Source: CAZRHH01 sp964599885 (GTDB lineage: Bacteria; Chloroflexota; Dehalococcoidia; DSTF01; JACRBR01). From it: DNA of 64,000 nt. Every line of letters begins with the position of its first letter. Positions within the stretch are counted from its first letter, which is position 1. A model generated the notes under the pieces. That model was not told the origin of the DNA, did not search any database, and was given only the letters and a program-made list of their open reading frames with translations. Of the stretch, positions 28,620 through 37,247 are shown one piece after another. The stretch spans positions 1-64,000 of the forward strand of contig CAZRHH010000007.1 of the NCBI GenBank assembly GCA_964599885.1. The letters are read 5' to 3'. Both the position numbers and the translations under genes were made by a program.

Positions 28620-29783
28620 GTGAAGAAACTCCCCGAGAACCCCAGTCTTAGTCACTTGCGTCAACAGGCGAAAGATCTTCATTCGGAGATCCGTACCGTC
28701 ACGCCCGATGCATCGCTTGCGGATGCACAGGTGGCGCTGGCAGAGCAGTACGGCTTTCGTTCGTGGACTGATCTGAAAGCCGAGGCGGAGCGGCGGCGCG
28801 CGGCGATCGAATGCGCCGATCCGGCGCTGGCGCACGCGATCGCGGAGACGTTCGCGTTGGGTGACGTCGTCGCGCCGATGCTCCCCGTTGAGCGTGGCGC
28901 GATGTCGCGGGCGTGGTCGCTCGAGACCGATCGGGGCCGCTGGTCGATCAGCGAGTTGTTCAAGTGGGTGCGGCTCGACGCCGTCGCGGCCGGCGTGACG
29001 CTGCTTGAGGCGGCGATCGCGGCGGGCGTGAAGGCGCCGAAGCCCGTTCGGAGCAAGAGGGACGATGTCGTCCAGGCCGTCGATGGCAAGAACTGGCGTG
29101 TGTACGAGTGGATGACGTTCGGGCCGGCGCCGAGCAAGCCTGTCGGCACCGCAGCGGCGGCGGCGATGGGACGCACGCTGGCGACGCTGCATGGGTTGGC
29201 GCTCGACGCACCGGGTGAGGTCTCGCCGTGGCTGACGTCGCGCGTTTCGGAAGAGAACTGGCGCAGGCTCGCTGGTGCGGCGCAGGCTCCGGGCGCGAGT
29301 TGGGCGCCGGCGCTGACGGCGGCGATTCCGGCACTCGTTGACGTTGCAACGATCGCAAGCGGCGGCGACGAACCGGCGATCTTGTGTCATTGCGACCTGA
29401 CGCCGGGGAATGTGCGGATGGCCGGCCATGACGCGGTGGTGGTGCTCGATTGGGAGAACGCGGGTGCGCTGCCGCCGCGCTGGGAGTTGGGCTACGTGCT
29501 GGCACAGTGGGCGATGGCGCCGGGCGACCAGGTGAACGACGCGGCGGTGCGGGCGCTGGTGGATGCGTATCGGGATGGCGGCGGGATGACGGGCGAGTTG
29601 GATCTCTCGATGTTCGCGGCGTCGATCTCGGCAGCGCAGAACTGGACATCGAGCCGGGTGTTGCGCGCGCTGAACGGGGATGATGCGGGCGAGCAGAAGC
29701 GGGCGATCGCGGAATTGCCGGGTTTGCTGGCGCATCCGGTGTCGCGGGAGCGGCTGGAGCGGGTGTTGTCGGCGATCGGGTGA
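28620..29783 (+). CDS. Aminoglycoside phosphotransferase-like kinase with N-terminal SLxHLRxQAKDL motif
   Basis: 387 residues. Residues 1-58 (LPENPSLSHLRQQAKDLH, then DAQVALAEQYGFRSWTDLK) form a motif that I know from the N-termini of ankyrin and other proteins in soil bacteria. The rest is an APH-fold kinase: catalytic loop LCHCDLTPGNVRM and metal-binding VVVLDWENAG. Such enzymes phosphorylate small hydroxylated molecules such as antibiotics, homoserine or sugars; the substrate is open. Start GTG at 28620, five bases after GAGAGGTGG. Translation is probably gated by the leader fold upstream. Confidence 0.82.
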   Translation: MKKLPENPSLSHLRQQAKDLHSEIRTVTPDASLADAQVALAEQYGFRSWTDLKAEAERRRAAIECADPALAHAIAETFALGDVVAPMLPVERGAMSRAWSLETDRGRWSISELFKWVRLDAVAAGVTLLEAAIAAGVKAPKPVRSKRDDVVQAVDGKNWRVYEWMTFGPAPSKPVGTAAAAAMGRTLATLHGLALDAPGEVSPWLTSRVSEENWRRLAGAAQAPGASWAPALTAAIPALVDVATIASGGDEPAILCHCDLTPGNVRMAGHDAVVVLDWENAGALPPRWELGYVLAQWAMAPGDQVNDAAVRALVDAYRDGGGMTGELDLSMFAASISAAQNWTSSRVLRALNGDDAGEQKRAIAELPGLLAHPVSRERLERVLSAIG

Positions 29784-29794
29784 GGGTGCGAGCG

Positions 29795-30793
29795 TTAGCG
29801 TTTGCGGTTGGCGCGTTCTTCAGAGGCGCGGATGATTTCGCTTTGTTTGCGGAACATGGCGTTGACTTTCGTGCCCATGAGCATGTCGCCGAGGCTGACG
29901 TTTTCGACCCGGTCGGGCACATCGCGCCGGGGCGGGCCGTTGAGTGCGAAGTTGTCGCGCTCGATCTGGGCTTTCGTGAACGCTTCGGCGAGTTCCTTGC
30001 CGTCGCCGCGCGCGATGATCTCGCGAAAGCGCGTAAGTTCGACTTGCAGGCGGTCGAGCCAGTGGATGACGTTGTCGCGGTTCGTCTTCATGATGTCGTG
30101 CGCCATTTCGGGCGAACCGGAGGCGAGGCGCGTGCTGTCGCGGAAGCCGCCGGCGGCGAGCGTCGCGAGTTCGGGCCAGGCGGCGCTGCCGAAGGCGACG
30201 CTAAAGAGCGCCGATGCGACGGTCAGCGGCAGATGGCTGATCGCGGCGACGTAGCTGTCGTGCTCGTCGGCGTCCATGAAGACGGGCTTCGCGCCGACCT
30301 GCTGCACGAGGCCGATAATCGTATCGACAGCGGACTCGGGCGCATCGACGGCGGGCGAGATCACCCACGTGCGGTCGCGAAAGAGATCGGCATCTGCTGA
30401 GTCGATGCCCTGCGTCTCCTTACCGGCCATCGGGTGGCCGCCGACGAAATGCACGTGTTCCGGCAGCTTTTCCTTGGCCCAGCGCGCGACCTGGCCGCTC
30501 GTACTGGCCACGTCGGTGACGACCGCGCCCGGGTCGAGCGCGGGCGCGATGTCGCCGAACACCGTTGGGATCGTCATGATCGGCGAGGCGACGATGACGA
30601 GGCGGGCGCCGGCGGCGGCGTCTTCGGGGGTGCCGGCTTCGATGTCGATCGCGCCGATCTTTTTGGCGCGGCGGATCGTGTCGCGCGAGCGGGCGTTGCC
30701 GGCGATCTCGATGTCAGTGAGGCCGGCCTTCTTGAGGGCGAGGCCGATCGAGCCGCCGATGAGGCCGAGACCGATGATCGCGATGCGTGCCAT
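29795..30793 (-). CDS. tyrA: Prephenate dehydrogenase
   Basis: 332 residues. NAD(P)-binding GLGLIGGSIGLALKK at the N-terminus, TDVASTSGQ, GGHPMAGKETQGI and AAISHLPL are the TyrA signature. It oxidatively decarboxylates prephenate to 4-hydroxyphenylpyruvate in tyrosine synthesis. No ACT or chorismate mutase domain is fused. The start is ATG at 30793 (MARIAIIG). It converges with the phosphotransferase gene, leaving 11 bp between stops. Confidence 0.94.
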   Translation of the reverse strand: MARIAIIGLGLIGGSIGLALKKAGLTDIEIAGNARSRDTIRRAKKIGAIDIEAGTPEDAAAGARLVIVASPIMTIPTVFGDIAPALDPGAVVTDVASTSGQVARWAKEKLPEHVHFVGGHPMAGKETQGIDSADADLFRDRTWVISPAVDAPESAVDTIIGLVQQVGAKPVFMDADEHDSYVAAISHLPLTVASALFSVAFGSAAWPELATLAAGGFRDSTRLASGSPEMAHDIMKTNRDNVIHWLDRLQVELTRFREIIARGDGKELAEAFTKAQIERDNFALNGPPRRDVPDRVENVSLGDMLMGTKVNAMFRKQSEIIRASEERANRKR

Positions 30794-30854
30794 GGGCGGT
30801 TCCTCTTTAATAGGTGTTCGGCATGGTGTTCGGCGAGTTGGTTTTTGCGAATCC

Positions 30855-30881
30855 GGGGCGAACACGTAGGTTCGCCCCTAC
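30855..30881 (-). repeat. REP-like element, class A variant
   Basis: GGGCGAAC/GTTCGCCC arms, GTAG head on the minus strand; compensating change in both arms relative to the main class A stem. Confidence 0.75.
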
Positions 30882-30891
30882 AGTGTGCCTA

Positions 30892-31383
30892 TTAGGCGTC
30901 GTCGGCGGCCTGCAGGAGGGCGAGGCGGCTGTCGGGCATGTTCGCGTCCTGCTGTCTGATGATACGCACAACGTCGGGGTCTGCGCCTGTTTCGGCGACG
31001 AGATCGGCGCCGATTTCGGGGTGGTGAAGGAGGCGCCAGAACGCCTGTCGCCACACCGGTCCGTCCGGTCGGGCGATGCGGGCGCGCAGGCCGGGGGCGA
31101 CGGCGCCGAGGATGACATGGGCGACGCGCTGCCAGAGGGCGACGCGGCCCTTGCCGCAGTCGTGGAGCAGCGCGGCGGTGAGCAGCGTCGCGTCCCCGCC
31201 GGTCGCAGCGACGCGGCGGCAGACGATGATGCCGTGCTGCTGGTCGCGGAGCGTCATCGATTCGAAGAGGCGGCGCTGGGCGGCGTTGAGGTGCTGGTAC
31301 GCGGCGGCGCGGTCGGTGGCGGTGACGCGGGGGCGAAGTGCGCCGAAGAACTGACGGATGCGATGGCCGGCGCGGCGGATCAC
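30892..31383 (-). CDS. HD-domain phosphohydrolase-like protein
   Basis: 163 residues. The HD motif is LLTAALLHDCGKGR (residues about 67-80) followed by LLHHPEIGADLV, with an upstream His in RDQQHGIIVCRRV, so most metal ligands of the HD family are present. Such proteins cleave phosphate bonds in nucleotides or cyclic dinucleotides. Start GTG at 31383 overlaps the site-2 protease stop (GTGA). The much longer frame upstream is only an alternative reading of the protease gene. Confidence 0.8.
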   Translation of the reverse strand: MIRRAGHRIRQFFGALRPRVTATDRAAAYQHLNAAQRRLFESMTLRDQQHGIIVCRRVAATGGDATLLTAALLHDCGKGRVALWQRVAHVILGAVAPGLRARIARPDGPVWRQAFWRLLHHPEIGADLVAETGADPDVVRIIRQQDANMPDSRLALLQAADDA

Positions 31384-32090
31384 GTTTGGACGCCGGTGAA
31401 GAGTTCGACGAGCCAGCCCACCGCCGGCACCATGATCTCGGACAGCGGACTGTAGCCGCCGAAGTAGGAAAGCACGATGAGCACGAGGAGGGCGGGCGGG
31501 CCGTACTGGGCGAGCTTCGCCCATTCGTTCGAGAGATCGTCGGGCAGGATGCCGAGGACGACCTTGAAGCCGTCGAGCGGGTGGATCGGGATGAGATTGA
31601 AGACGCCGAGGATGCAGTTGAGGAAGACGGCGGCGCTGAGGAAAACGCCAACATATTCCTTCGTGCCGTCGAGCCCAAAGATGAACGTGCTGAACGGATT
31701 GATGTACGGCACGAGGTCGAGCCGGATCGGCACGGCGAGGAGGCCGGCGGCGACGAAGTTCGATAGCGGGCCGGCGAGCGAGACGAGCAGCGTCGCCGCT
31801 TTGGGGCTCGTTTTCAGGCCGTGGGCGTAGGGGTTGAACTGGACAGGCTTGCCCCAGCCGAAGCCGACGAAGAGCATCATCAGCGTGCCAGCGGGGTCGA
31901 GATGCGCCATCGGATTCAGGGTGACGCGGCCCTGGCTGGCGGGGAGGCCATCGCCGAGGGAGTCGGCCGTGTAGGCGTGGCAGAACTCGTGGAAGCCGAT
32001 GCCGACGAGCAGCGCGAACAGCGTCGCCGCGGTCAGCACCGCAAAGAGCACGAAGTCGGTGTCGATGAGGTCGCTGTGGATGAGGATCAT
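31380..32090 (-). CDS. Site-2 protease family (M50) membrane metalloprotease
   Basis: 236 residues, about six hydrophobic segments. Zinc motif GIGFHEFCHAY (HExxH) in the first helices and the second ligand region FNLIPIHPLDGFKV. These intramembrane proteases cut membrane-bound anti-sigma factors or signal peptides. It is the short group III form without PDZ domain. Start ATG at 32090 (MILIHSDLID). The HD-domain gene follows with a four-base overlap. Confidence 0.92.
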   Translation of the reverse strand: MILIHSDLIDTDFVLFAVLTAATLFALLVGIGFHEFCHAYTADSLGDGLPASQGRVTLNPMAHLDPAGTLMMLFVGFGWGKPVQFNPYAHGLKTSPKAATLLVSLAGPLSNFVAAGLLAVPIRLDLVPYINPFSTFIFGLDGTKEYVGVFLSAAVFLNCILGVFNLIPIHPLDGFKVVLGILPDDLSNEWAKLAQYGPPALLVLIVLSYFGGYSPLSEIMVPAVGWLVELFTGVQT

Positions 32091-32419
32091 GTGCGCTTGA
32101 AGGATAGCAGCCGTTGGGCGATGGGGGATTGGTGTGTTTGGGGGTGTTTGCTGTCTGGTGTCCGGGGTTTGGGGTTTGGTGTTTGGGTGTCTGGCGCCGA
32201 GCGGGAGCGTGCAATGCGGGGAGCTGTGCGCGATACCGGGGGCGGACACATAGGTCCGCCCCTACCGTGATCTTGGGACGAGGCGATCTCGGGTGCCGTC
32301 GGGCTCATTGCCGGTGAGGAGCCAGTGCTCGGGATTCGCCTGATGCTGTTTGGATCGGACGGTTGAGCTGGAACAGCGGGTTGGCGCGCAATACCTGGGG
32401 CGGACACATAGGTCCGCCC
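32091..32419. other. Intergenic region with two class A REPs, no gene
   Basis: A GGTGTTTGGGG-type tract at 32125-32190, then two class A REPs at 32239 and 32397, each followed by the shared CGTGATCTTGGGACGAGG; a direct repeat of about 75 bp (32262-32340 and 32420-32498) includes part of the RAYT 3' end. Confidence 0.6.
32239..32265 (-). repeat. REP-like element, class A
   Basis: GTAG head on the minus strand; flanked on its right by a copy of the RAYT 3'-end sequence. Confidence 0.8.
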
Positions 32420-32423
32420 CTAC
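32397..32423 (-). repeat. REP-like element, class A, overlapping the RAYT stop codon
   Basis: The TAG of its GTAG head (32420-32422 complement) is the stop codon of the second RAYT gene. Confidence 0.85.
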
Positions 32424-32995
32424 CGTGATCTTGGGACGAGGCGATCTCGGGTGCCGTCGGGCTCATTGCCGTTGAGGAGCCAGTGCTCGGGATTCGTTTG
32501 GATGTAACGCCTCGCGGCGTCCACGTCCGCGTCAGTTCGAAGCAGGCGCTCATGGTTGTTTCGCTGCCACAATCGACCGGCGAACGGCTCCCAGTTGTCG
32601 TTTTGAACGCGACGAATGTAGTCGTTGGTGGTCATCGTCTTGAACCACCGCACAATCTGTGCAAGAGGCGGACGTGCGGCGTTTTCCGGGCGCGCACGCA
32701 GGGTCGATCCGAGGAGTTTCTGGCCGGGCGCACTTAAGTCGACGATCGCATGGATGTGATCAGGCATGATGACGAAGTCGCCGAACGCCACCGTCGGATA
32801 GCGTCTTGTCAGCTCCGCCCACCAGCGCTCACACATCTCCCCGACGTCGGAAAGGCGCACCGAACCGCGCTCGACCGTGCTTAGTGCGGGTGTGCGCTCA
32901 TGCACGACCATCGTAAGAAAGTACTGGCCGGACGAAGAGTCGTGCCACGGCATGCGAACCGAACGGCGGCGGGCGGGATCATTCCACGGCATCAC
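32420..32995 (-). CDS. REP-associated tyrosine transposase (RAYT), Y1/HUH family
   Basis: 191 residues. N-terminal RRRSVRMPWHDSSSGQYFLT; HUH motif in GDFVIMPDHIHAIVDL (about residues 73-88); LWQRNNHERLLRTDADVDAA and the catalytic Tyr in ARRYIQTNPEHW. This is a different RAYT subgroup from the one at 6198. The protein ends RLVPRSR, with the stop supplied by the head of an adjoining class A REP; another class A REP lies upstream at 33068 on the opposite strand. Intact, no flanking target duplications seen. Probably a chromosomal REP-processing nuclease. Confidence 0.92.
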   Translation of the reverse strand: MMPWNDPARRRSVRMPWHDSSSGQYFLTMVVHERTPALSTVERGSVRLSDVGEMCERWWAELTRRYPTVAFGDFVIMPDHIHAIVDLSAPGQKLLGSTLRARPENAARPPLAQIVRWFKTMTTNDYIRRVQNDNWEPFAGRLWQRNNHERLLRTDADVDAARRYIQTNPEHWLLNGNEPDGTRDRLVPRSR

Positions 32996-33067
32996 GCACG
33001 CTAAACGTTCCTGGGGTCACGTGCGACTTGTTGTCAAGGCCAGCCAGTTCACCAAACCCGCGACACC

Positions 33068-33094
33068 GTAGGGGCGGACATACGTGTCCGCCCC
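33068..33094 (+). repeat. REP-like element, class A, plus-strand head
   Basis: GTAG at 33068, arms GGGCGGAC/GTCCGCCC. With 32397 it brackets the second RAYT gene, both heads facing the gene. Confidence 0.85.
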
Positions 33095-33296
33095 GGTAAT
33101 TGCAAGCCGGGTCTTCGTCCAGCGGGCGCGCGGAGTCTTCCCAGTGCGGGCGTTCGGGCACGGGCAAAGCCGCTATAGTGGCGCCGGAAGCGGCGGGGTG
33201 GCGTGGTTTCGGCGCAACATCGGCCGGTTCTTGACGTTCTTATTGACGAGCGCCTGAGCCGGTGGGCTTCGGCCTCGGGTTCAGGTTGTGTACTGC

Positions 33297-36200
33297 ATGG
33301 CTTTCTCACTCCCCCGTCCGCTGATCCTCGCTGCGCTGATGTGCGCGACGCTGGTGGCCGTGCTGGCGCCGGCGTCAGGCGACGACGCGGGGGCGGCGGT
33401 CGGCGCCTGGAGTGGCAACTACTTCAACAATCTGAATCTCAACGGGACGCCCGTCGCGGCGGCATCGGAGAGCGACGCCAACCTCGACCTGTTCTGGGAG
33501 GGCTCGCCGGCGAGCGGCATCAACGCTGACAACTGGAGCCTGCGCCTGTCGCGCACGGACACGTACGCCGCCGGCACTTACCGCGTGTTCGCGACGGCGG
33601 ACGATGGCGTGCGCGTGTTTATCGACAACAACCTGATGCTCGATGCGTGGGTGGATCAGCCGCCGACCGACTACTTTGCTGATTTCACCGTGACGGCGGG
33701 GAATCACACCGTGAAGGTCGAGTTCTTCGATTCGAGTAACGCGGGGACGCTGCAGATCGATATCCAGAACCTCGCGTCGATACCGCAGGGGTGGCAGGCG
33801 GAGTACTTCCCGAACATCGACGTCTCGGGCGCGCCCGTGCTGACGCGCAACGATGGCGACACGATCGACCGGCAGTGGAACTCGTCGGCACCGATCATCG
33901 GCGCTCTGCCGATCGACGAGTTCAGCGTGCGGTGGACGCGCACGATGGACTTCAACGAAGGCGTGTATCAGTTCCGCACCGTGAGCGACGACGGTATCCG
34001 CGTTTGGGTCGATGGCCAGCAGATCCTCAATTACTGGATCGACCAGCCGCCAACGTTCCACGCGGCCAACAAGCAAATGACCGAAGGGCTGCACACCGTC
34101 GTCATCGAGTACTACGAGGCGGGCGGCGGCGCGAGCGTCTTTGCGGACATTCAGTTTCGGCCCGACCTCGGCGGCTTCGTCCACGACACGATCATCGAAG
34201 GGCTCAACGTCGTGACGGCGTTCACGTGGGCGCCGGATGGACGGATCTTTCTGATCGAGAAGGACGGCTCGGTGCGCATCTTCAAGGATGGCGCGTTGCT
34301 GCCGGATGACTTCTACACGGTGGCGCCAGTGAACGATGTGCAGGACCGCGGGCTGCTGGGCATCGCGCTTGACCCGGCGTTCGCGTCGAACGGCTGGGTG
34401 TACCTGAGCTACACGTACGACAACAACCCGTCGGATTTGTTCGGACCGAAGACGGCGCAGGTAATCCGCGTGCGCGCCGCAACGCCGCTGGGTGATGTCG
34501 CGGACACTGGGACGAAAGAGATCTTGTTGGGCAGTGTCGTCGGCACGCCGGCGCAGCCTTCGTGCGAGGATTGGCCCGCTTCGGCGGACTGTATCCCATC
34601 GGACGAAGTGAGTCATACCGTCGGCAACATGAAGTTTGGGCCGGACGGGATGCTGTACATCGCGACGGGTGATGGCGCGAGCTTCAGCGCGGTCGATTCG
34701 CGAGCGTTGCGCGCGCAGAACGTGAACCGGCTCGCCGGCAAGATCCTGCGCGTGAACCCGACGAACGGGCGGGGCTTGGCGGACAACCCGTTCTACAGTG
34801 GCAGCCTGACGGCGACGCGCTCCAAGGTCTGGGCGTACGGCCTGCGCAACGACTTCCGGTTCAACTTCCGGCCGGGGACGAACGTGATTTTCAGCGGCGA
34901 TGTGGGCTGGTTCTCGTGGGAAGAAGTGAATGTCATCAATGAAGGCGCCAACATGGGCTGGCCCTGCTACGAAGGCTTCTTCCAGCAGTCCGGCTACGCT
35001 GCGTTCGACGAGTGCCAGGACTTGTACGCGCTTGGCAGCGGCGCGATCGCGGAGCCGCTGCATGCGTACGAGCACCCGCCGGACTCGGCGGTGGTGGGCG
35101 GCGCGTTCACGGGCGTGAACAGCTACAGCACGAAGTTCCACAACACGTTCTTCTGGGGCGACTACGCGCGCAGCCAGATCAGCGTGGCGAAAGTCGATGC
35201 GTCGAACAACCTGATACCGGACAGCGTCGACGTCTTCAGCAGTTCGGCGGACGGCCCGGTGCAGATCGAGGTCGGCCCGAACGACGGCGACGTGTACTAC
35301 CTGTCGATCTTTACCGGGCAGTTGCGGCGCATCCGCTACATCGGCGACAACCGGCCGGCGGTGGCCGTTGCGAACGGCGCGCCGACGGCGGGCGTGGCGC
35401 CGCTAACGGTGAACTTCTCGAGCGCGGGTTCAGGCGATCCGGACGCGGGACAGTCGGTCACGTACGCATGGGACTTCGGCGACGGCGGGAACTCGACGGA
35501 AGAGAACCCGTCGCACGAGTACACAGCCGACGGCGTGTACACGGCGACGCTTTCGGTGACGGATCCGTTCTTCCTCGTCACCACGGACACCGTCGAGATA
35601 CACGTCGGCAACCAGCCGCCGGTAGCTACGATCGTGACGCCGCTTGATGATTCGACGTTCGACATCGGCGACACGATCAATTTCAGCGGCAGCGGCACCG
35701 ATGACGAAGACGGCACGTTGCCCGGCACATCGATGGAGTGGGGTATCGCGCTGGTCCATTGCAACGAATTGGCGTTCGTCAACTGTCACGCGCATCCGCC
35801 GACGGAAGTAATCGGCGCGTCTGGCTCGTTCGTGGGGGCCGATCACGGCGACTACGTGTACTACGACATCACGCTGACGGTGACGGACAGCGGCGGCGAG
35901 TCGGACAGCGAGACGATTTCCATCGTGCCGAACCGCGTGAACCTGACGTTCACATCGAACAAGCCGGGCGTGCAGATCAGCGTTGACGGGCTTGCTGAGA
36001 CGGCGCCGTTTACGCGCAGCGTGCCGCGAAAGTCGGTGCAGACGCTGTTCGCGAACTCGCCGCAGACAAGCGGCGGCGGCAACGTGTACTTCAGCGCCTG
36101 GTCAGACGGCGGCGCGCAGCAGCACAATGTGACAGCGAACGGCAACGGCACCTACACGGCGACGTTCATCGATCCGACGCCGACGCCCACAGCGACCGCA

Positions 36201-37088
36201 ACCGCCACGGCGACGGCCACGCGCACACGCACGCCGACGGCGACGCAGACATTCACGCCGACGGTGACGAATACGGCGGTCATCGATACCGCCACGGCGA
36301 CGCCGACGATCACGCCGACTCCGAGCAACACGCCGACGCAGACGGGCACGCCCACGCAGACGCCGACGATCACGCCGACCCCCACCGCAACCGGCACGGC
36401 GACGCCGACCGCGTGCGCCGGCGACAGCGACTGCGACGGCGTGGCGGATGGCGCTGACAACTGCGTGAACGTGCCGAACGCATCACAGACGAACAGCAAC
36501 GACGAGACCTGGACGCTGCCGGCGGTGTACGTGGACATCACGAACCCGCGTGCTCTCGGGCTCGGCGACGCCTGCAACCCGGACATCGATAACGACGGAC
36601 TGGTCGACTCTGCCGAAGCCGCACTCGGCGCCAACGCGGCGATGCGCGACACGGACGGCGATGGCGTGCTCGACGGCGCCGAGGTGACGTGCGGCAGCAA
36701 TCCCGCGAGCGCGGCCAGCAAGCCGGCCGGGCCCGACGCCGACAACGATCTGTTGCCGGACGCGTGCGAATCGATCATTGGTACGAATCCGGGGGTGAGA
36801 GACAGCGACGGTGACGGCTTCGTCGACGGGTTCGAGTATCTGCGGATCGGTACGAACGCGAACGCGATCGACAGCGACGGCGACGGCTGCGGCGACGCGG
36901 TGGAACTGGCTTCAATCAACGCGAACCGCCAGGTGAACGTCGTCGACCTGCAGCAGATCGCGCAACACGCCAGCGTGATCGGCGCGCCGATGTATCACGA
37001 GACGTACGATCTGAACCGCAGCCGTGCGATCGACATTGTGGACGTCTACCTGGCGGGGGCGGTTGTCGACCAGACCTGCCCGGGCTGA
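33297..37088 (+). CDS. Secreted PA14 x2 / sugar dehydrogenase propeller / PKD / dockerin protein
   Basis: 1263 residues from ATG at 33297. Signal peptide MAFSLPRPLILAALMCATLV; PA14 domains at about 34-158 and 165-288; a glucose/sorbosone-dehydrogenase-like beta-propeller at about 295-683 (GRIFLIEKDGSVRIF, GLLGIALDPAF, VWAYGLRNDFRF); PKD at about 695-772 (YAWDFGDGGNSTEENPSHEY); a second Ig-like and a divergent repeat domain to about 958; a Thr-Pro linker about 960-1039; thrombospondin type 3-like calcium repeats (DTDGDGVLDGAE, DSDGDGFVDGFE) about 1040-1201; and a dockerin-like tail about 1210-1263. Probably an extracellular carbohydrate-binding oxidoreductase. No cohesin partner is visible. 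Confidence 0.88.
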   Translation: MAFSLPRPLILAALMCATLVAVLAPASGDDAGAAVGAWSGNYFNNLNLNGTPVAAASESDANLDLFWEGSPASGINADNWSLRLSRTDTYAAGTYRVFATADDGVRVFIDNNLMLDAWVDQPPTDYFADFTVTAGNHTVKVEFFDSSNAGTLQIDIQNLASIPQGWQAEYFPNIDVSGAPVLTRNDGDTIDRQWNSSAPIIGALPIDEFSVRWTRTMDFNEGVYQFRTVSDDGIRVWVDGQQILNYWIDQPPTFHAANKQMTEGLHTVVIEYYEAGGGASVFADIQFRPDLGGFVHDTIIEGLNVVTAFTWAPDGRIFLIEKDGSVRIFKDGALLPDDFYTVAPVNDVQDRGLLGIALDPAFASNGWVYLSYTYDNNPSDLFGPKTAQVIRVRAATPLGDVADTGTKEILLGSVVGTPAQPSCEDWPASADCIPSDEVSHTVGNMKFGPDGMLYIATGDGASFSAVDSRALRAQNVNRLAGKILRVNPTNGRGLADNPFYSGSLTATRSKVWAYGLRNDFRFNFRPGTNVIFSGDVGWFSWEEVNVINEGANMGWPCYEGFFQQSGYAAFDECQDLYALGSGAIAEPLHAYEHPPDSAVVGGAFTGVNSYSTKFHNTFFWGDYARSQISVAKVDASNNLIPDSVDVFSSSADGPVQIEVGPNDGDVYYLSIFTGQLRRIRYIGDNRPAVAVANGAPTAGVAPLTVNFSSAGSGDPDAGQSVTYAWDFGDGGNSTEENPSHEYTADGVYTATLSVTDPFFLVTTDTVEIHVGNQPPVATIVTPLDDSTFDIGDTINFSGSGTDDEDGTLPGTSMEWGIALVHCNELAFVNCHAHPPTEVIGASGSFVGADHGDYVYYDITLTVTDSGGESDSETISIVPNRVNLTFTSNKPGVQISVDGLAETAPFTRSVPRKSVQTLFANSPQTSGGGNVYFSAWSDGGAQQHNVTANGNGTYTATFIDPTPTPTATATATATATRTRTPTATQTFTPTVTNTAVIDTATATPTITPTPSNTPTQTGTPTQTPTITPTPTATGTATPTACAGDSDCDGVADGADNCVNVPNASQTNSNDETWTLPAVYVDITNPRALGLGDACNPDIDNDGLVDSAEAALGANAAMRDTDGDGVLDGAEVTCGSNPASAASKPAGPDADNDLLPDACESIIGTNPGVRDSDGDGFVDGFEYLRIGTNANAIDSDGDGCGDAVELASINANRQVNVVDLQQIAQHASVIGAPMYHETYDLNRSRAIDIVDVYLAGAVVDQTCPG

Positions 37089-37247
37089 TTCGCGTCGACC
37101 AGCGTCATGTTCCTCCGCGTACCAGCGGGGTTGCTGCGCGCTTGCCGCACGATGCTACTTGACGTGCTCGCGCTGCGAAAAGCGTAGTCGCGGCGGCGCG
37201 GTACGGGAGCCGGGCACGGCGGTATGCTGTGGTGAAGGAGGTTCGCC

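Noticed and set aside
28490..28620. Hammerhead ribozyme or SAM-I riboswitch in the phosphotransferase leader
   Set aside because: GAAA and CTCTTATC look suggestive, but there is no CTGANGA core for a hammerhead, and the GGTGGAGGGA and GGCAACC parts of the S-box are absent.
28290..29735. 481-codon minus-strand frame opposite the phosphotransferase gene
   Set aside because: Low-complexity Arg-rich translation and overlap with the terminator and structured leader; the plus-strand kinase is well supported.
30892..32214. Single long protein covering the HD-domain gene and the region opposite the protease start
   Set aside because: Only the last 163 codons look like protein; the upstream part is an alternative frame of the site-2 protease gene, whose HExxH motif is clear.
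33375..35141. 588-codon antisense frame opposite the large secreted protein
   Set aside because: Arg/His/Val-rich, no domain pattern; an artefact of GC-rich codon usage on the other strand, where the PA14 and propeller motifs are clear.
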